Part shown: positions 54,606 to 63,781 of the stretch, one piece after another | Position numbering within the stretch: the first letter of the stretch is position 1 | Layout: every line of letters begins with the position of its first letter | From: Hymenobacter tibetensis | GTDB taxonomy: Bacteria; Bacteroidota; Bacteroidia; Cytophagales; Hymenobacteraceae | DNA: 64,000 nucleotides | Assembly: GCF_022827545.1 (NCBI RefSeq) | Contig: NZ_CP094669.1 | Location: 3,066,001 to 3,130,000, forward strand | Direction: 5' to 3' | Notes under the pieces: generated by a model | The model's input: the letters and a program-made list of their open reading frames with translations, nothing else | What the model was told of the DNA's origin: nothing | Database searches by the model: none | Position numbers and translations under genes: made by a program

Positions 54606-55211
54606 ATGACGCATTCAAATACTAGATACGACGGCCTGCCAACAGTCAGACAAGCATATATGACTGAGTTTTTGGTTGAGTGTCCCAAATGTCTGCGTGC
54701 AGCAACTGTAACAACTAGTAGTCCCTACTTCTTCTGCGACGGGCAATTGAACTGTGACAACTGCCAGCACTCTGAAAAGGCAGCTGATCTAATTCGATAT
54801 CGGGTTTCTGTGAAAAGATATTGCGACAATTGCGGAACACAGTTCGAGAAAGTTATTCCTACTACTATACGTAAGGTTAATGAACTGACTATCTCCTGTC
54901 CTCAATGCGGCATCACCAGAACATTCAAGGCCAGAAACGATGAGGTTAGAATTAGTTACGGAAACACCGGCCTTGGCAATGACCCTATTTTTCATTTGCC
55001 CTTGTGGTTACAACATACTGTAAAAGCCCAGTTACTATGGGCTTACAACCGACATCATTTGCAAGACATCAAGCAATATATCAGTGCCAAGTTGCGCGAG
55101 AGGCAAGCAAGAACTCACACAACTATGGTAGAAAGGTTACCTAATTTTATTAAGGCTTCTAAAAACCGTAACGCCTTACTCAAGGCAATTGAGAAAATGG
55201 AGCAAAAGTAG
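54606..55211 (+). CDS. Multi-zinc-ribbon protein, A+T-rich, function unknown
   Basis: The likely start is ATG 54606 (MTHSNTRYDGLPTVRQAY); 54549 overlaps the pnkp start codon and 54660 is a shorter option. The 201-residue product has CPKC and CDNC in the N-terminal half (with FFCDGQLNC between), then CDNCG and CPQCG, making two zinc ribbons. A conserved-looking block follows (DPIFHLPLWLQ, LLWAYNRHHLQDIKQYISAK). Sampled lines have about 37-50% G+C against roughly 60% in the genes on either side, a sign of horizontal transfer. It is divergent from pnkp with at most 56 nt between the two. I do not know its function; nucleic-acid binding is a guess from the zinc ribbons. Confidence 0.75.
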   Translation: MTHSNTRYDGLPTVRQAYMTEFLVECPKCLRAATVTTSSPYFFCDGQLNCDNCQHSEKAADLIRYRVSVKRYCDNCGTQFEKVIPTTIRKVNELTISCPQCGITRTFKARNDEVRISYGNTGLGNDPIFHLPLWLQHTVKAQLLWAYNRHHLQDIKQYISAKLRERQARTHTTMVERLPNFIKASKNRNALLKAIEKMEQK

Positions 55212-55239
55212 AAGTACAGCCGATAATTATCCTTGTCTC

Positions 55240-57225
55240 CTACCGCCCGCCCGTCACGCGGAACTCTACGCGGCGGTTGAGCTGGCGGGTGGACTCGCGG
55301 GCGTTGCTGGCGCGGGGCAGAGAACCACCAAAGCCCACACTGGTGATGCGCTGCTCGGAAATGCCTAGCCCAACAAGGTAGATTCTTACAGCGGCGGCGC
55401 GCTGCTCACTAAGGATTTGGTTTTTCTCCGGGGGCCCTACGTTGTCGGTGTGGCCGCGTATTTCAATCAGCAGGCTCGGGTCTTCCTTCATGACAGCTAT
55501 CAGCTGGTCAAGGGTGGCGTAAGAAGCGGCGAGCATCCGGGTGGTACCCTGGTCGAACTGCACGTTTTTCAGGCGAAGCGTGGTGCCAACGGTGAGGGGC
55601 TGGAGCAAAATATCCTGCACGTAGGGACCCGCCAGGGTGGTATAGATGCTGTCGGTGGGCAGGTAGCTAACGAGTTGGGCGTGTGCCCTGTACGCTCGGT
55701 CGGGGGTGACAGGCACAGCAAACGTACCCTCGGCGGTGAGTTGCACCTTGGTTTCCGCTTTGCCATTGTTTAGGCGGAGCAGAGCTTGGGGCAAGGGCTG
55801 TAATGTAACGGCATCAAGCACCCGCCCCCGCCACGTGGTAGCCGTAGGGGCCGCGGGCGGTGCTCCGGCGGCCGTCTTGGGCGGTGGTGGAGGCACAGCA
55901 CGAAACAAGTTGCAGCCTGCCAGATCGGTATAAACGCCCCGGCGGACCCGGTAAGCCTCCCCGGTTTCCATATTCACCCGGTACAAGGATTTAGGTCCCG
56001 CCATATAGAGCCGCCGGCGCCCGGCTTTGTCTAGTTGCAGCAGCAAGTCGCTGTAGCCGCCCCGCTCGGGTAGGCCGCTGAGCGCAATCATTTCGGGGGC
56101 TGCCTGGCGGGTGCTTATGTTCACTTTTAGCAGGGAGCCATCGGTGCTGTACACCTCGTAGAGGGTGTTGGCGTCATCAATGCAGAAATTGCCGTGGGAG
56201 CCCGCCCCCGCAAAACCAATGGTTGAGAAATACGGCGTTTGCCGGGCGGGGTCCTTGGTCCAAAGCACCGTCACCGAGTTGTCGGCCGGACTGACTTTCA
56301 CGAGCTTGTTGGCATCAGCCGTCATAAAATACAAGTTGCCGTGCTCATCGGTGGCAGCTGAAATCCAGACGGTTTCCGAGCCTTGGGCCGGAAGTCGCCA
56401 CGTGGTGTACTCGCCCTTCTTGGTGGTAGGATTGTAGCGGTACACCAGTTCGGGCCGGTTGGTAGGCGCTTTGGTTACCGAATACAAGCAGTTGTCGAAG
56501 CCTTTAGCTAAGGCGTAAGATTGAAAAGGCAGTACCTCCCGATGAATTTTCGGAGACTCGGAGGGGTCAGTAACAGAAAACTCGTGAATGGTGCGGCAGT
56601 CGTCTTCCCACGTGTCGTTGACAATGCGCAGGGCCGCAATGCCGTACATCTTATCGTCGCATTGCTGGACGGGAACGGGCGGAGTAGGTACGCTGCCCGT
56701 CAAGAGGAACGACTCCACTACTTGCGCGCCCTCGGTTAGGTAACGGCCGTCTTGGGTGGTGGCGGCCCGGTATTCTAGGTTGAACTCCACGCCGCTGCGC
56801 CATAGTTGGCGCCCTACCACGCGGGTACGAGGGGCGGGGGCAGGCTGCGCGGCGTAGGTGTACTCGTAGCGCAGCTCTTCGTAGGTGCTGGCCGTCCGCT
56901 GCTCGAGTTGTAGCACTTGGACCCGAGGCAGGCGTAGGATGCTGCGCCACAAGGTATCCTGCTGGCCCCTGGCCAGCAGGCTCGCCAGCACTTTCTGCTC
57001 GGGCGGGAGCGGGCGGGAAGTAAGGGCAATATCGGCCAGCCGCTCGGTGCTACCGGCGTGGAGAGTTACGCCGGTCTTGTCCTCGCTTTGCTGCCGTTGC
57101 CAGGAATCAGGATACGTGAGCCGGTAGTGTGCTTTGGTATCGTTGTACACGCTAGAGCCCGCAGGCTCTTGTGCGTACAGCTTCAACCAGCATACCGCCA
57201 GCACCAGCGTCAGCAAGAACTTCAT
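55240..57225 (-). CDS. OmpA-family protein with large periplasmic region
   Basis: The 661-residue precursor has a signal peptide (KFLLTLVLAVCWLKLYAQ), an N-terminal domain resembling PsbP/DcrB-like folds (about 25-175; AHYRLTYPDSWQRQQ), a central beta-propeller-like region (about 185-440; many repeated Y..N..T strands), a small Ig/CNA-B-like domain (about 455-540; GRVLDAVTLQPLPQA) and a C-terminal OmpA domain (IEIRGHTDNVGPPEKNQILS near 585; NRRVEFRVTG at the end) that binds peptidoglycan. No membrane barrel is apparent, so it is probably a periplasmic or surface-attached peptidoglycan-linked protein. Its specific job is unknown. Confidence 0.87.
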   Translation of the reverse strand: MKFLLTLVLAVCWLKLYAQEPAGSSVYNDTKAHYRLTYPDSWQRQQSEDKTGVTLHAGSTERLADIALTSRPLPPEQKVLASLLARGQQDTLWRSILRLPRVQVLQLEQRTASTYEELRYEYTYAAQPAPAPRTRVVGRQLWRSGVEFNLEYRAATTQDGRYLTEGAQVVESFLLTGSVPTPPVPVQQCDDKMYGIAALRIVNDTWEDDCRTIHEFSVTDPSESPKIHREVLPFQSYALAKGFDNCLYSVTKAPTNRPELVYRYNPTTKKGEYTTWRLPAQGSETVWISAATDEHGNLYFMTADANKLVKVSPADNSVTVLWTKDPARQTPYFSTIGFAGAGSHGNFCIDDANTLYEVYSTDGSLLKVNISTRQAAPEMIALSGLPERGGYSDLLLQLDKAGRRRLYMAGPKSLYRVNMETGEAYRVRRGVYTDLAGCNLFRAVPPPPPKTAAGAPPAAPTATTWRGRVLDAVTLQPLPQALLRLNNGKAETKVQLTAEGTFAVPVTPDRAYRAHAQLVSYLPTDSIYTTLAGPYVQDILLQPLTVGTTLRLKNVQFDQGTTRMLAASYATLDQLIAVMKEDPSLLIEIRGHTDNVGPPEKNQILSEQRAAAVRIYLVGLGISEQRITSVGFGGSLPRASNARESTRQLNRRVEFRVTGGR

Positions 57226-57340
57226 AAAAAGAGAAACCAGAAGAATAATCGATGCAAATAAAGCACCTTACGATACTTCAACTACTAGGGGCTATAACCA
57301 ACGCCTAGCTAGGCCGGCAACCTGTAGCACTTGCAGCAAA

Positions 57341-57877
57341 CTACAACAGCGCATCCAAGGTCAAGGTGGGAAAAACAACTAGCCGCCGACCCGTGATTAC
57401 CATGTCCTCGACCTGATACTGATATTCCGACCGAAAGCCATTGACCAGCAAGATGTTCACGCCCGTCTTGAAACGCTCACTGAATCGAAAGTTGGTTCCG
57501 AAACCGCCGCCCACATTCCAATCCCTGACCGTGCCGCTTCGTCCAGCTAGGTCCCAATGATAGAACGAGCCCACCGTACCGAGCCCCACAAGCGGCTCAA
57601 TTACCGTTGAATTTGTGGGCAGGTAGTAGGTAACGAGCCCAATGCCGGCCCAGCCGTATTCCTTGGCTCGGTCGTAGTCGAACTGTCTGGCGCCTGCCAA
57701 TTTCACGCCCCACCTATCAATGAAGCGGTAATCCGTCTGTAAGCCGACAGCCTTGTACGTACCCAGTATGCCAATGGAAAGCTTGTGGCTGGAAAAAGCA
57801 ACTGGACGTACCTCGGACGCCTGCCCGAATGCCGGTAGAGTCGCCAGCCACAACAAAGCGAGTAACGCGTTTTTCAT
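57341..57877 (-). CDS. Small outer-membrane beta-barrel protein
   Basis: From ATG 57877 (MKNALLALLWLATLPAFGQ, signal peptide) the precursor has 178 residues. The rest alternates hydrophobic and polar residues with Gly and aromatics (GTYKAVGLQTDYRFIDRWGV; VGGGFGTNFRFSERFKTGVN), which fits an eight-stranded barrel of the OmpX/OmpW type. No enzymatic motif is present. It lies 115 nt upstream of the OmpA-like gene on the same strand and may be co-transcribed. Confidence 0.7.
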   Translation of the reverse strand: MKNALLALLWLATLPAFGQASEVRPVAFSSHKLSIGILGTYKAVGLQTDYRFIDRWGVKLAGARQFDYDRAKEYGWAGIGLVTYYLPTNSTVIEPLVGLGTVGSFYHWDLAGRSGTVRDWNVGGGFGTNFRFSERFKTGVNILLVNGFRSEYQYQVEDMVITGRRLVVFPTLTLDALL

Positions 57878-58304
57878 TCTTATGGAGTGGTAATTGCCGA
57901 AAACGGCTGCTTCAAAGCTACCCAGTAAGTTCAATATTCAATAGACCACAGCGGCCCAGCCTGCCCTGAAATGAGGGGTAAGTGACGGGCATCAGCCTTC
58001 AAAAGTGCAGCATACGGGATAGGCTAAGTGGCACACGTCCCCGATAGCCTATCGAGAGCCAGTTGAAAACCAAGATGTCCTGGCAACACCGTTTGAACCA
58101 CAACGGCTAGCGGATGACATTACAGAGAAAAGTACAAATAAATACCATTTGCACAATACATAGTGAGTTGCCAGTCAATAATAGAAAACCGGTTGAAACC
58201 GGGTTTTCACCGATTACTACGGTCTGTTGGCCGAGGCGCGTTGCACAGCAGATACTAGTTGCAGTAAATTAGCCCTAAACCCACCTTAGAGCTTTTCTCA
58301 CGTT
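57878..58304. other. Intergenic region without recognised gene
   Basis: The stretch becomes A+T-rich after 58130 and shows no coding frame or stable long inverted repeat. It likely contains the promoters for the barrel gene (minus) and the small ORF at 58305 (plus). Confidence 0.45.
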
Positions 58305-58466
58305 ATGCAATTTGTATTCTCTTTACTCACCTCCGTTTTCACTAGCGTTTCAATTGCCGGCGTTGATGTTACCACTGTATGTTGTACCGTGCTAGCTGCT
58401 ACCGCGTTTGAAGTGTTGGTTTCAGTTATGACAGCAAGAGAAATCAGCGAAAAATACAACCAATAA
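58305..58466 (+). CDS. Possible 53-residue hydrophobic membrane peptide
   Basis: An ATG at 58305 opens a 53-codon frame with TAA at 58464-58466. The product is largely hydrophobic (QFVFSLLTSVFTSVSIAGVD, TTVCCTVLAATAFEVLVSV), with a short charged C-terminus (TAREISEKYNQ), as in small single-pass or hairpin membrane proteins. It ends 53 nt before the OmpA gene start at 58520, so could be its upstream operon partner. No family is recognised; the evidence is topology and position only. Confidence 0.4.
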   Translation: MQFVFSLLTSVFTSVSIAGVDVTTVCCTVLAATAFEVLVSVMTAREISEKYNQ

Positions 58467-58519
58467 GCACCCTCTCCTTCCTCGTTGCGTCTTTGCTCGT
58501 TGGTTCCACCATTCTGTTG

Positions 58520-60202
58520 ATGAAGCACTTCCTTCCCTTACTCCGAGTGCTGGCATTGCCCTTGCTCCTCGTTGCCACACAGCCCCTAGCTGTAGTGGCT
58601 CAGACGGCTGAGCGCCGGACCAGCATCGGGGTGAACGTAAGTACGCTGCAATACCAAGGCGACTTTGGTTCAGAGTATTGGAAGTTCAGCAACAACCACT
58701 ACGCACCCGGCTTCGCCATCAATCAGTATTTGATGCGGGGCTTGGACTTGAACGCGCAGGTTTTCTACGGGGAACTGACAGGCCAACGTAGTGCTACCAC
58801 GCACTTCGCTACCACGCTCATCAATACGAATTTAGGGTTCAAATTCCGGCTCAACAACGGCTGGGCTTTGAAGGAAGATGCTCTTATTCAGCCGTATCTG
58901 CTGGCTGGCTCCGGCTTTACGTATACCAGCCGCACGGGGCTCACCGACGGCAACCGCATAGAGGAAGACAAAGGTTTCGTGGATGTTATGACGGGGGCGG
59001 GTATTAACCTGCGCCTCGGCCGTGGGATGGGGTTGTTCGTGCAAAGCAGCCAGCACCTCCCCTTGCATGCTAACCTCGACGGTGTTGCGGCGCCAAACGA
59101 ACCCCGGTGGGCCGACCGCTTTCTGCAACACACCGTGGGGCTGACTTTCAACTTAGGTCAAGCGCCTGATGCCGACGAAGATGGCGTGCCCGATGGCGCA
59201 GACCAGTGCCCCGGCACGCCCAACGGCATCGAGGTCAACGAACGGGGATGCCCGCTCGACGACGACAAGGACGGCGTTCCGAACCACCAGGACCAATGCC
59301 CCAACGACCCCGGCACCGTTGAAATGCGCGGCTGCCCCGATACCGACCAGGATGGCATTGATGACGTGGACGATACCTGCCCCGATACGCCTGGCAAACC
59401 CGAGCTAGGCGGCTGCCCCGACACCGACAACGACGGCGTTGTTGACTCGGAAGACACTTGCTTGGATACGCCCGCCGGCGCAACGGTTGATGCGAAAGGC
59501 TGTACGGTGCCGGGCGCGGCTCTAGCGGCGGCCCCCACTACCTCTGCCACTGCCACCGACACCGACGGCGACGGCGTAATAAACACCGAGGATCGCTGCC
59601 CCAACCACGCTGGCACGGTTGCCAATCATGGCTGCCCAGAAATTCAGGCGCAGGTGCGCCAACGTCTGCGAGAGGCCACCCAGTTTATTGGTTTTGAGCG
59701 CAACAAGGCTACGCTCCTGCCCTCTTCTTACCCTACCCTGGACACCATTACCCACATTCTCAACCAGTATCCCACCTACTCACTCAGCATTGCCGGCCAC
59801 ACCGATAGCCAGGGTCCCGCGGCCTTCAACCTGCGCTTGTCCCGTGAGCGGGCCGCCGCCGCTCGCCGCTACCTGCTCGACCATGGCAGTGCCAATGCCC
59901 GCATCGAGGTTCGGGGGTATGGCCCTCGTCATCCGCTCGCGCCTAATACCACCGAGGAAGGTCGCACGCGCAACCGCCGCGTGGAGTTCGACTTGTTCCT
60001 GACGGGCGAGGCCAATGCAGCCCAGGTGAAATATGGCTCCGAGCCGATGACTGCCACTGCTGGGCCAGCCAAGAGCAAAGTTTCTTTACCGAAAAAACAG
60101 CCTAGCAAGAAAGCTCGGGCCAGCAAGAAGGGCAAGAAGGCTCCGAGCCGCAAAGCCCCCGCTCGGAAAGCATCTAGTCGGAAAGCTCCATTGAACTGGT
60201 AA
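58520..60202 (+). CDS. OmpA-family protein with N-terminal barrel, TSP3 repeats and basic tail
   Basis: From ATG 58520 the precursor has 560 residues: signal peptide (KHFLPLLRVLALPLLLVA), an eight-stranded barrel-like domain (about 30-215; GVNVSTLQYQGDFGSEYWKF), five thrombospondin type-3 calcium-binding repeats (about 220-375; D.D.DG..D..D.CP.TP units with paired Cys), an OmpA peptidoglycan-binding domain (about 380-495; SLSIAGHTDSQGPAAFNLRL and NRRVEFDLFL) and a Lys/Arg/Ser/Ala-rich tail of about 35 residues (KKARASKKGKKAPSRKAP). The core is a typical Bacteroidota outer-membrane OmpA protein; the histone-like tail is unusual. Confidence 0.9.
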   Translation: MKHFLPLLRVLALPLLLVATQPLAVVAQTAERRTSIGVNVSTLQYQGDFGSEYWKFSNNHYAPGFAINQYLMRGLDLNAQVFYGELTGQRSATTHFATTLINTNLGFKFRLNNGWALKEDALIQPYLLAGSGFTYTSRTGLTDGNRIEEDKGFVDVMTGAGINLRLGRGMGLFVQSSQHLPLHANLDGVAAPNEPRWADRFLQHTVGLTFNLGQAPDADEDGVPDGADQCPGTPNGIEVNERGCPLDDDKDGVPNHQDQCPNDPGTVEMRGCPDTDQDGIDDVDDTCPDTPGKPELGGCPDTDNDGVVDSEDTCLDTPAGATVDAKGCTVPGAALAAAPTTSATATDTDGDGVINTEDRCPNHAGTVANHGCPEIQAQVRQRLREATQFIGFERNKATLLPSSYPTLDTITHILNQYPTYSLSIAGHTDSQGPAAFNLRLSRERAAAARRYLLDHGSANARIEVRGYGPRHPLAPNTTEEGRTRNRRVEFDLFLTGEANAAQVKYGSEPMTATAGPAKSKVSLPKKQPSKKARASKKGKKAPSRKAPARKASSRKAPLNW

Positions 60203-60238
60203 AGCGTTGGTTGGATGGGTTTCGGGGCTAGTGTATGT

Positions 60239-60275
60239 AGCACGGCCTTGCTCTCTCGAGGAGCAAGGCCGTGCT
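60239..60275 (+). terminator. Rho-independent terminator of the OmpA gene
   Basis: AGCACGGCCTTGCTC pairs perfectly with GAGCAAGGCCGTGCT around a 7-nt loop, followed by T residues, 36 nt after the stop. Confidence 0.9.
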
Positions 60276-60407
60276 TTTTTCCATTAAATCGAAACCGGGT
60301 ACCGGCCGATGAACCGCACAGATTTTAAACTCTGTAGCAGCCTTAAAGCACCTTTGCTTGGTACTAGAGTAGACGAGTAGACAGACGCTTCATTTGCATC
60401 TTTTACT

Positions 60408-60818
60408 TTGCAACATTGCTGCACTCTAAAAAATGTCGGTACCTTCGTCCTTTCTTTCAGCACAGTAGAGGTGAGCAGACAACGGAATTTTTTGGCTTGG
60501 TGGCTATTGCTGCTGCTGCTGCGGGTGTTAGCCCCAGAGGCCACGTTGTTGCGTCTGCACTTTCACCAGCACACTGAAAAAGAACCCGCTCTACTCCACG
60601 CCGACGAATCGGCCAGGAAAGCCGTGCTGTCTTCGCAACACCAGCACTGCCACGTTGAAGAGTTCTACAATGCTCCATTTCAGGCCGTAGAACCTACGAG
60701 TGTAGAAGCAATAGTACGCCAACGTGTGTACGCTCAGTACCGGCCGCAGGCTCTTGCTTGCCGTGCCTCGCACCTGTTGGATGGCGCTTCTTTGCGCGGC
60801 CCCCCCAGCAGGGCCTAA
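60408..60818 (+). CDS. Small His-rich membrane protein next to siderophore receptor
   Basis: The open frame gives up to 136 residues; the true start may be a GTG near 60468 giving VSRQRNFLAWW. A strong membrane segment (LAWWLLLLLLRVLAPEA) is followed by a periplasmic part with many histidines and a Cys (LRLHFHQHTEKE; SSQHQHCHVEEFYNAPF). Bacteroidota carry similar small genes with a His-rich HCHVE.FYN motif just before TonB-receptor genes, from memory. It may sense or bind metal or mark an uptake locus; no activity is known. The C-terminal 40 residues look variable. Confidence 0.6.
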   Translation: MQHCCTLKNVGTFVLSFSTVEVSRQRNFLAWWLLLLLLRVLAPEATLLRLHFHQHTEKEPALLHADESARKAVLSSQHQHCHVEEFYNAPFQAVEPTSVEAIVRQRVYAQYRPQALACRASHLLDGASLRGPPSRA

Positions 60819-61111
60819 GCACGCCAATTTCTGTCTGACTACCTGCGGCGGCCCCTACTCCATGATGGGTTGGTAGCGGCTTTGCAGATCTACGCCGTGC
60901 ATTTATAGGCTGGTCCGGCATAGCTAGCGACCAGCTGCCAGCCCCTTGCTGAGTGGGCAACCGGGTCATTACAGGCCCCACAAGTACTTGAGCGTCTGCA
61001 ATTACCTGGCTTACACGATAAGCTAGCGGGTAGCGTCACGCTTATTCCTTTTTCTACTTTTTACCCGATGACCAGATGCTGTTTGGCTTGCTGGTTGGGT
61101 ATGATTTTCCT
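60819..61111. other. Intergenic region before the TonB receptor
   Basis: No gene, riboswitch or Fur-like palindrome was recognised with confidence. Confidence 0.4.
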
Positions 61112-63574
61112 ATGCCACGACTTCTTCTTTTTCTGTTGTTGCTAGTGCCGGAGCTTGCCGCGGCGCAGACCTTGGGCCGGGTTACTGGCCGCATCACCAA
61201 TCCGGCGGGCCAGGGCCTGGATGGTATATCGGTGGTGGAAGTGACGGGTCGCTTTTCCGCGCTTTCCGGCGCCGATGGTGGTTTCTCCCTCGACAAAGTG
61301 CCCCTGGGCGAATACACTTTCCTGACCCGCAGCCTGAGCCACCAAGAACAACGCCGGACGGTGGTGCTGAGCGCCGACGCCCCCAACCCTACGGTGAACT
61401 TTACGCTGCAAGCTAGCACCAACGCCCTGCAGGAAGTGGAGGTGATGGGCCGCAAGGAAACCACCTACAAGAGCGACTATAGCTTTGTGGGCACCCGCAC
61501 GGCCACCAATCTTATCGACGTGCCGCAGTCGATTTCCACCGTTACCAAGGAGTTGATGGAAGACCGCCAGGCCCTGCGCCTTACGGAGGTAGTGAAAAAC
61601 GTATCCGGTGTGACGCAATACTCGCACTACGACGACTTCACGATTCGCGGGTTTCGCAACGGCTACGAGAGTGGCTTTCGTCTCTTGAACGGGCTGCGCT
61701 CAGGCTTCAGCTACGGCAACTCCTTTACGCAGGCGCCCCTCACTGTGAACCTGGAACGGGTGGAAGTGCTGAAGGGACCTGGTGCAGCGTTGTTCGGCGA
61801 CATCAACCCTGGCGGCACCATTAATATGGTGACCAAAAAGCCGCTTGACGTAAACCGCAAGGCGGTGACTTTCTCGACGGGCAGCTTCAACACCACCCGC
61901 GCCACCGCCGACTTCACCGGCCCACTCAACGAGCAGAAAAACGTACTCTACCGCTTCAACGCCGGCTATGAGAAGTCCAACACTTTCCGCAACGTGAACG
62001 ACACCAAATCGGTGATGCTGGCGCCGACCGTAACGTTCCTAGTGTCTGACAAGACCACGCTGAATGCCGAGCTGGTGTACACCCATATCGATGGGTACCT
62101 TGACCGCGGCATACCTATCAAGAGCAACGACCTGTACGGTGTGCCGCGCTCCTTCACCCTGAGCCAGCCCAGCGACTATTTCCGCACCAACACCTACTAC
62201 CTCAATGCCTCGCTGAGCCATAAATTCACCAACTGGCTGTCGTTCAACGCGTCGTATCTCGACTTCACGTACAACGAAAACCTGAGCGAGCACCGCACCC
62301 TCAACTCCTACGACAACTCCGACCCAACCAAGCCCACCAACTCGGTGATGAACCTGCGCTACTTTGACCGCCGCGCCGAGGAATACACCAAGAACCTGTC
62401 GACCTACTTTGTGCTGAACCGCAACACTGGTTCGGTAACCCACAAGGTAGTAGTAGGAGCCGACTACATCCGCTTCAATACCGACAAGGAAAGCGCCATG
62501 TTTGAGGCACGCAACCGCATTGCCACCACCGTAACGGGCACCACGATAACGCAACGCGTGGTACCGCTGCAATTTGACCTCAACAGCCCGAGCTATGAAA
62601 TCCGCGACCCAAGCACTTATGTGCGGCGAGCGACCCCCGCGTTTTTCATCGACTATCTCAACTCGATTTATCACACCACCGGCATTTATGTGCAGGACCA
62701 AATCGAGGTAACTCCCCGTTTGGGCTTGCTGCTGGGAGCACGCTACGAGCTGTTTGCTGATGAGCGTGACTACGGCGACGGCTCCATTAACATTCCGCAA
62801 AGCAAGTTTCTGCCTCGGGCCGGCCTCACCTACGCCCTGCGCGACAACCTGAACTACTTTGCAAGCTATAGCGCCGGCTTCCGGCCGCTGCGCCCCGAGC
62901 TTATCCGCTTTCCAGAGCGCTACGGACGCACGGAGCCGTTCAGCCCCGAAACCAGCTACCAGTTGGAAACCGGATTGAAAGGCGAGTTCTTCAACAAGGC
63001 GCTGTTTGCCACCTTGGCTGGCTATCAGATCGGGCGCCGCAACCAGCTTGTGAATACTGGCACGCTCACGGCTGAGGGCGCGGCCATCTACCGCCAGAAC
63101 CAGGCCCGCTCGCGCGGCGTGGAGGTTGAGCTGACGGGCAATATTCTGCCCAACTTCAGTTTAAACGCCAACTACGCCTACAACCACACCGAGGTAACAA
63201 AGGCTGACTTGGCCGCCGAGCAAGGCCAGCCCCTAGCCAACGCGCCTAAGAATTCGGGCGGCTTATGGGCCAAATACACCTTCATGACGCCCACGCTACG
63301 CGGACTGGGTGTGGCCGTGGGTGGCAACTACGTGACCCGGCGCCGCTTTGAAAACCAAGTGCAGCCCCTCGACGGTGGGCCCGAAGAATGGGCCTACTGG
63401 CCCGGATATACCGTGGTCGATGTGGCGCTATTCTACACCATCAACCGCTTCAATTTCCACGTCAACATGAACAACGTGTTCGATAAGTACTACTTCGTGG
63501 GCGGCTACGACTACTACCGGGCCAGCCCTGGTGCCCCCCGCAATTTCATGGCGACCCTGGGTTACACTTTTTAA
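61112..63574 (+). CDS. TonB-dependent siderophore receptor
   Basis: From ATG 61112 (signal peptide PRLLLFLLLLVPELAAAQ) the precursor has 820 residues: a carboxypeptidase-regulatory-like N-terminal domain (about 20-105; GRVTGRITNPAGQGLDGISV), a TonB plug (about 115-225; VPQSISTVTKELMEDRQALR, VEVLKGPGAALFGDINPGGT) and a 22-strand barrel ending in RNFMATLGYTF with a terminal Phe. The plug motif with GDINPGG and the 'siderophore receptor' type indicate FhuA/FecA-like uptake of ferric chelates. It is followed by an ABC ATPase gene and preceded by a His-rich small membrane protein. Confidence 0.94.
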   Translation: MPRLLLFLLLLVPELAAAQTLGRVTGRITNPAGQGLDGISVVEVTGRFSALSGADGGFSLDKVPLGEYTFLTRSLSHQEQRRTVVLSADAPNPTVNFTLQASTNALQEVEVMGRKETTYKSDYSFVGTRTATNLIDVPQSISTVTKELMEDRQALRLTEVVKNVSGVTQYSHYDDFTIRGFRNGYESGFRLLNGLRSGFSYGNSFTQAPLTVNLERVEVLKGPGAALFGDINPGGTINMVTKKPLDVNRKAVTFSTGSFNTTRATADFTGPLNEQKNVLYRFNAGYEKSNTFRNVNDTKSVMLAPTVTFLVSDKTTLNAELVYTHIDGYLDRGIPIKSNDLYGVPRSFTLSQPSDYFRTNTYYLNASLSHKFTNWLSFNASYLDFTYNENLSEHRTLNSYDNSDPTKPTNSVMNLRYFDRRAEEYTKNLSTYFVLNRNTGSVTHKVVVGADYIRFNTDKESAMFEARNRIATTVTGTTITQRVVPLQFDLNSPSYEIRDPSTYVRRATPAFFIDYLNSIYHTTGIYVQDQIEVTPRLGLLLGARYELFADERDYGDGSINIPQSKFLPRAGLTYALRDNLNYFASYSAGFRPLRPELIRFPERYGRTEPFSPETSYQLETGLKGEFFNKALFATLAGYQIGRRNQLVNTGTLTAEGAAIYRQNQARSRGVEVELTGNILPNFSLNANYAYNHTEVTKADLAAEQGQPLANAPKNSGGLWAKYTFMTPTLRGLGVAVGGNYVTRRRFENQVQPLDGGPEEWAYWPGYTVVDVALFYTINRFNFHVNMNNVFDKYYFVGGYDYYRASPGAPRNFMATLGYTF

Positions 63575-63612
63575 CGTCAAGCAGCTAGAAGCACCAAAAA
63601 CTAGCGCTTGCG

Positions 63613-63742
63613 CTAGTTCCCCTCCTCAACTAAGGAAGGGTCAAGGGTGATTGACCAGAGCGTTGAATGACATCTATTTCTAGAATCTACTTCTAGCTTT
63701 TCCACCACCCCTAGCCCCTCCTCAGCTGAGGAAAGGAACTAG
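63613..63742. repeat. Inverted pair of 42-nt intergenic repeats
   Basis: 63613-63654 matches the reverse complement of 63701-63742 at 32 of 42 positions, with 46 nt between. Both arms hold the core CTAGTTCC...CCTCA.CT.AGGA. A separate short palindrome, CTAGCGC/GCGCTAG, precedes the first arm at 63601-63616. It sits between the receptor and the ABC ATPase gene. Confidence 0.65.
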
Positions 63743-63781
63743 CTGCTTGGCTCTCACCTCGCACCCCAATTACCGAATTCT

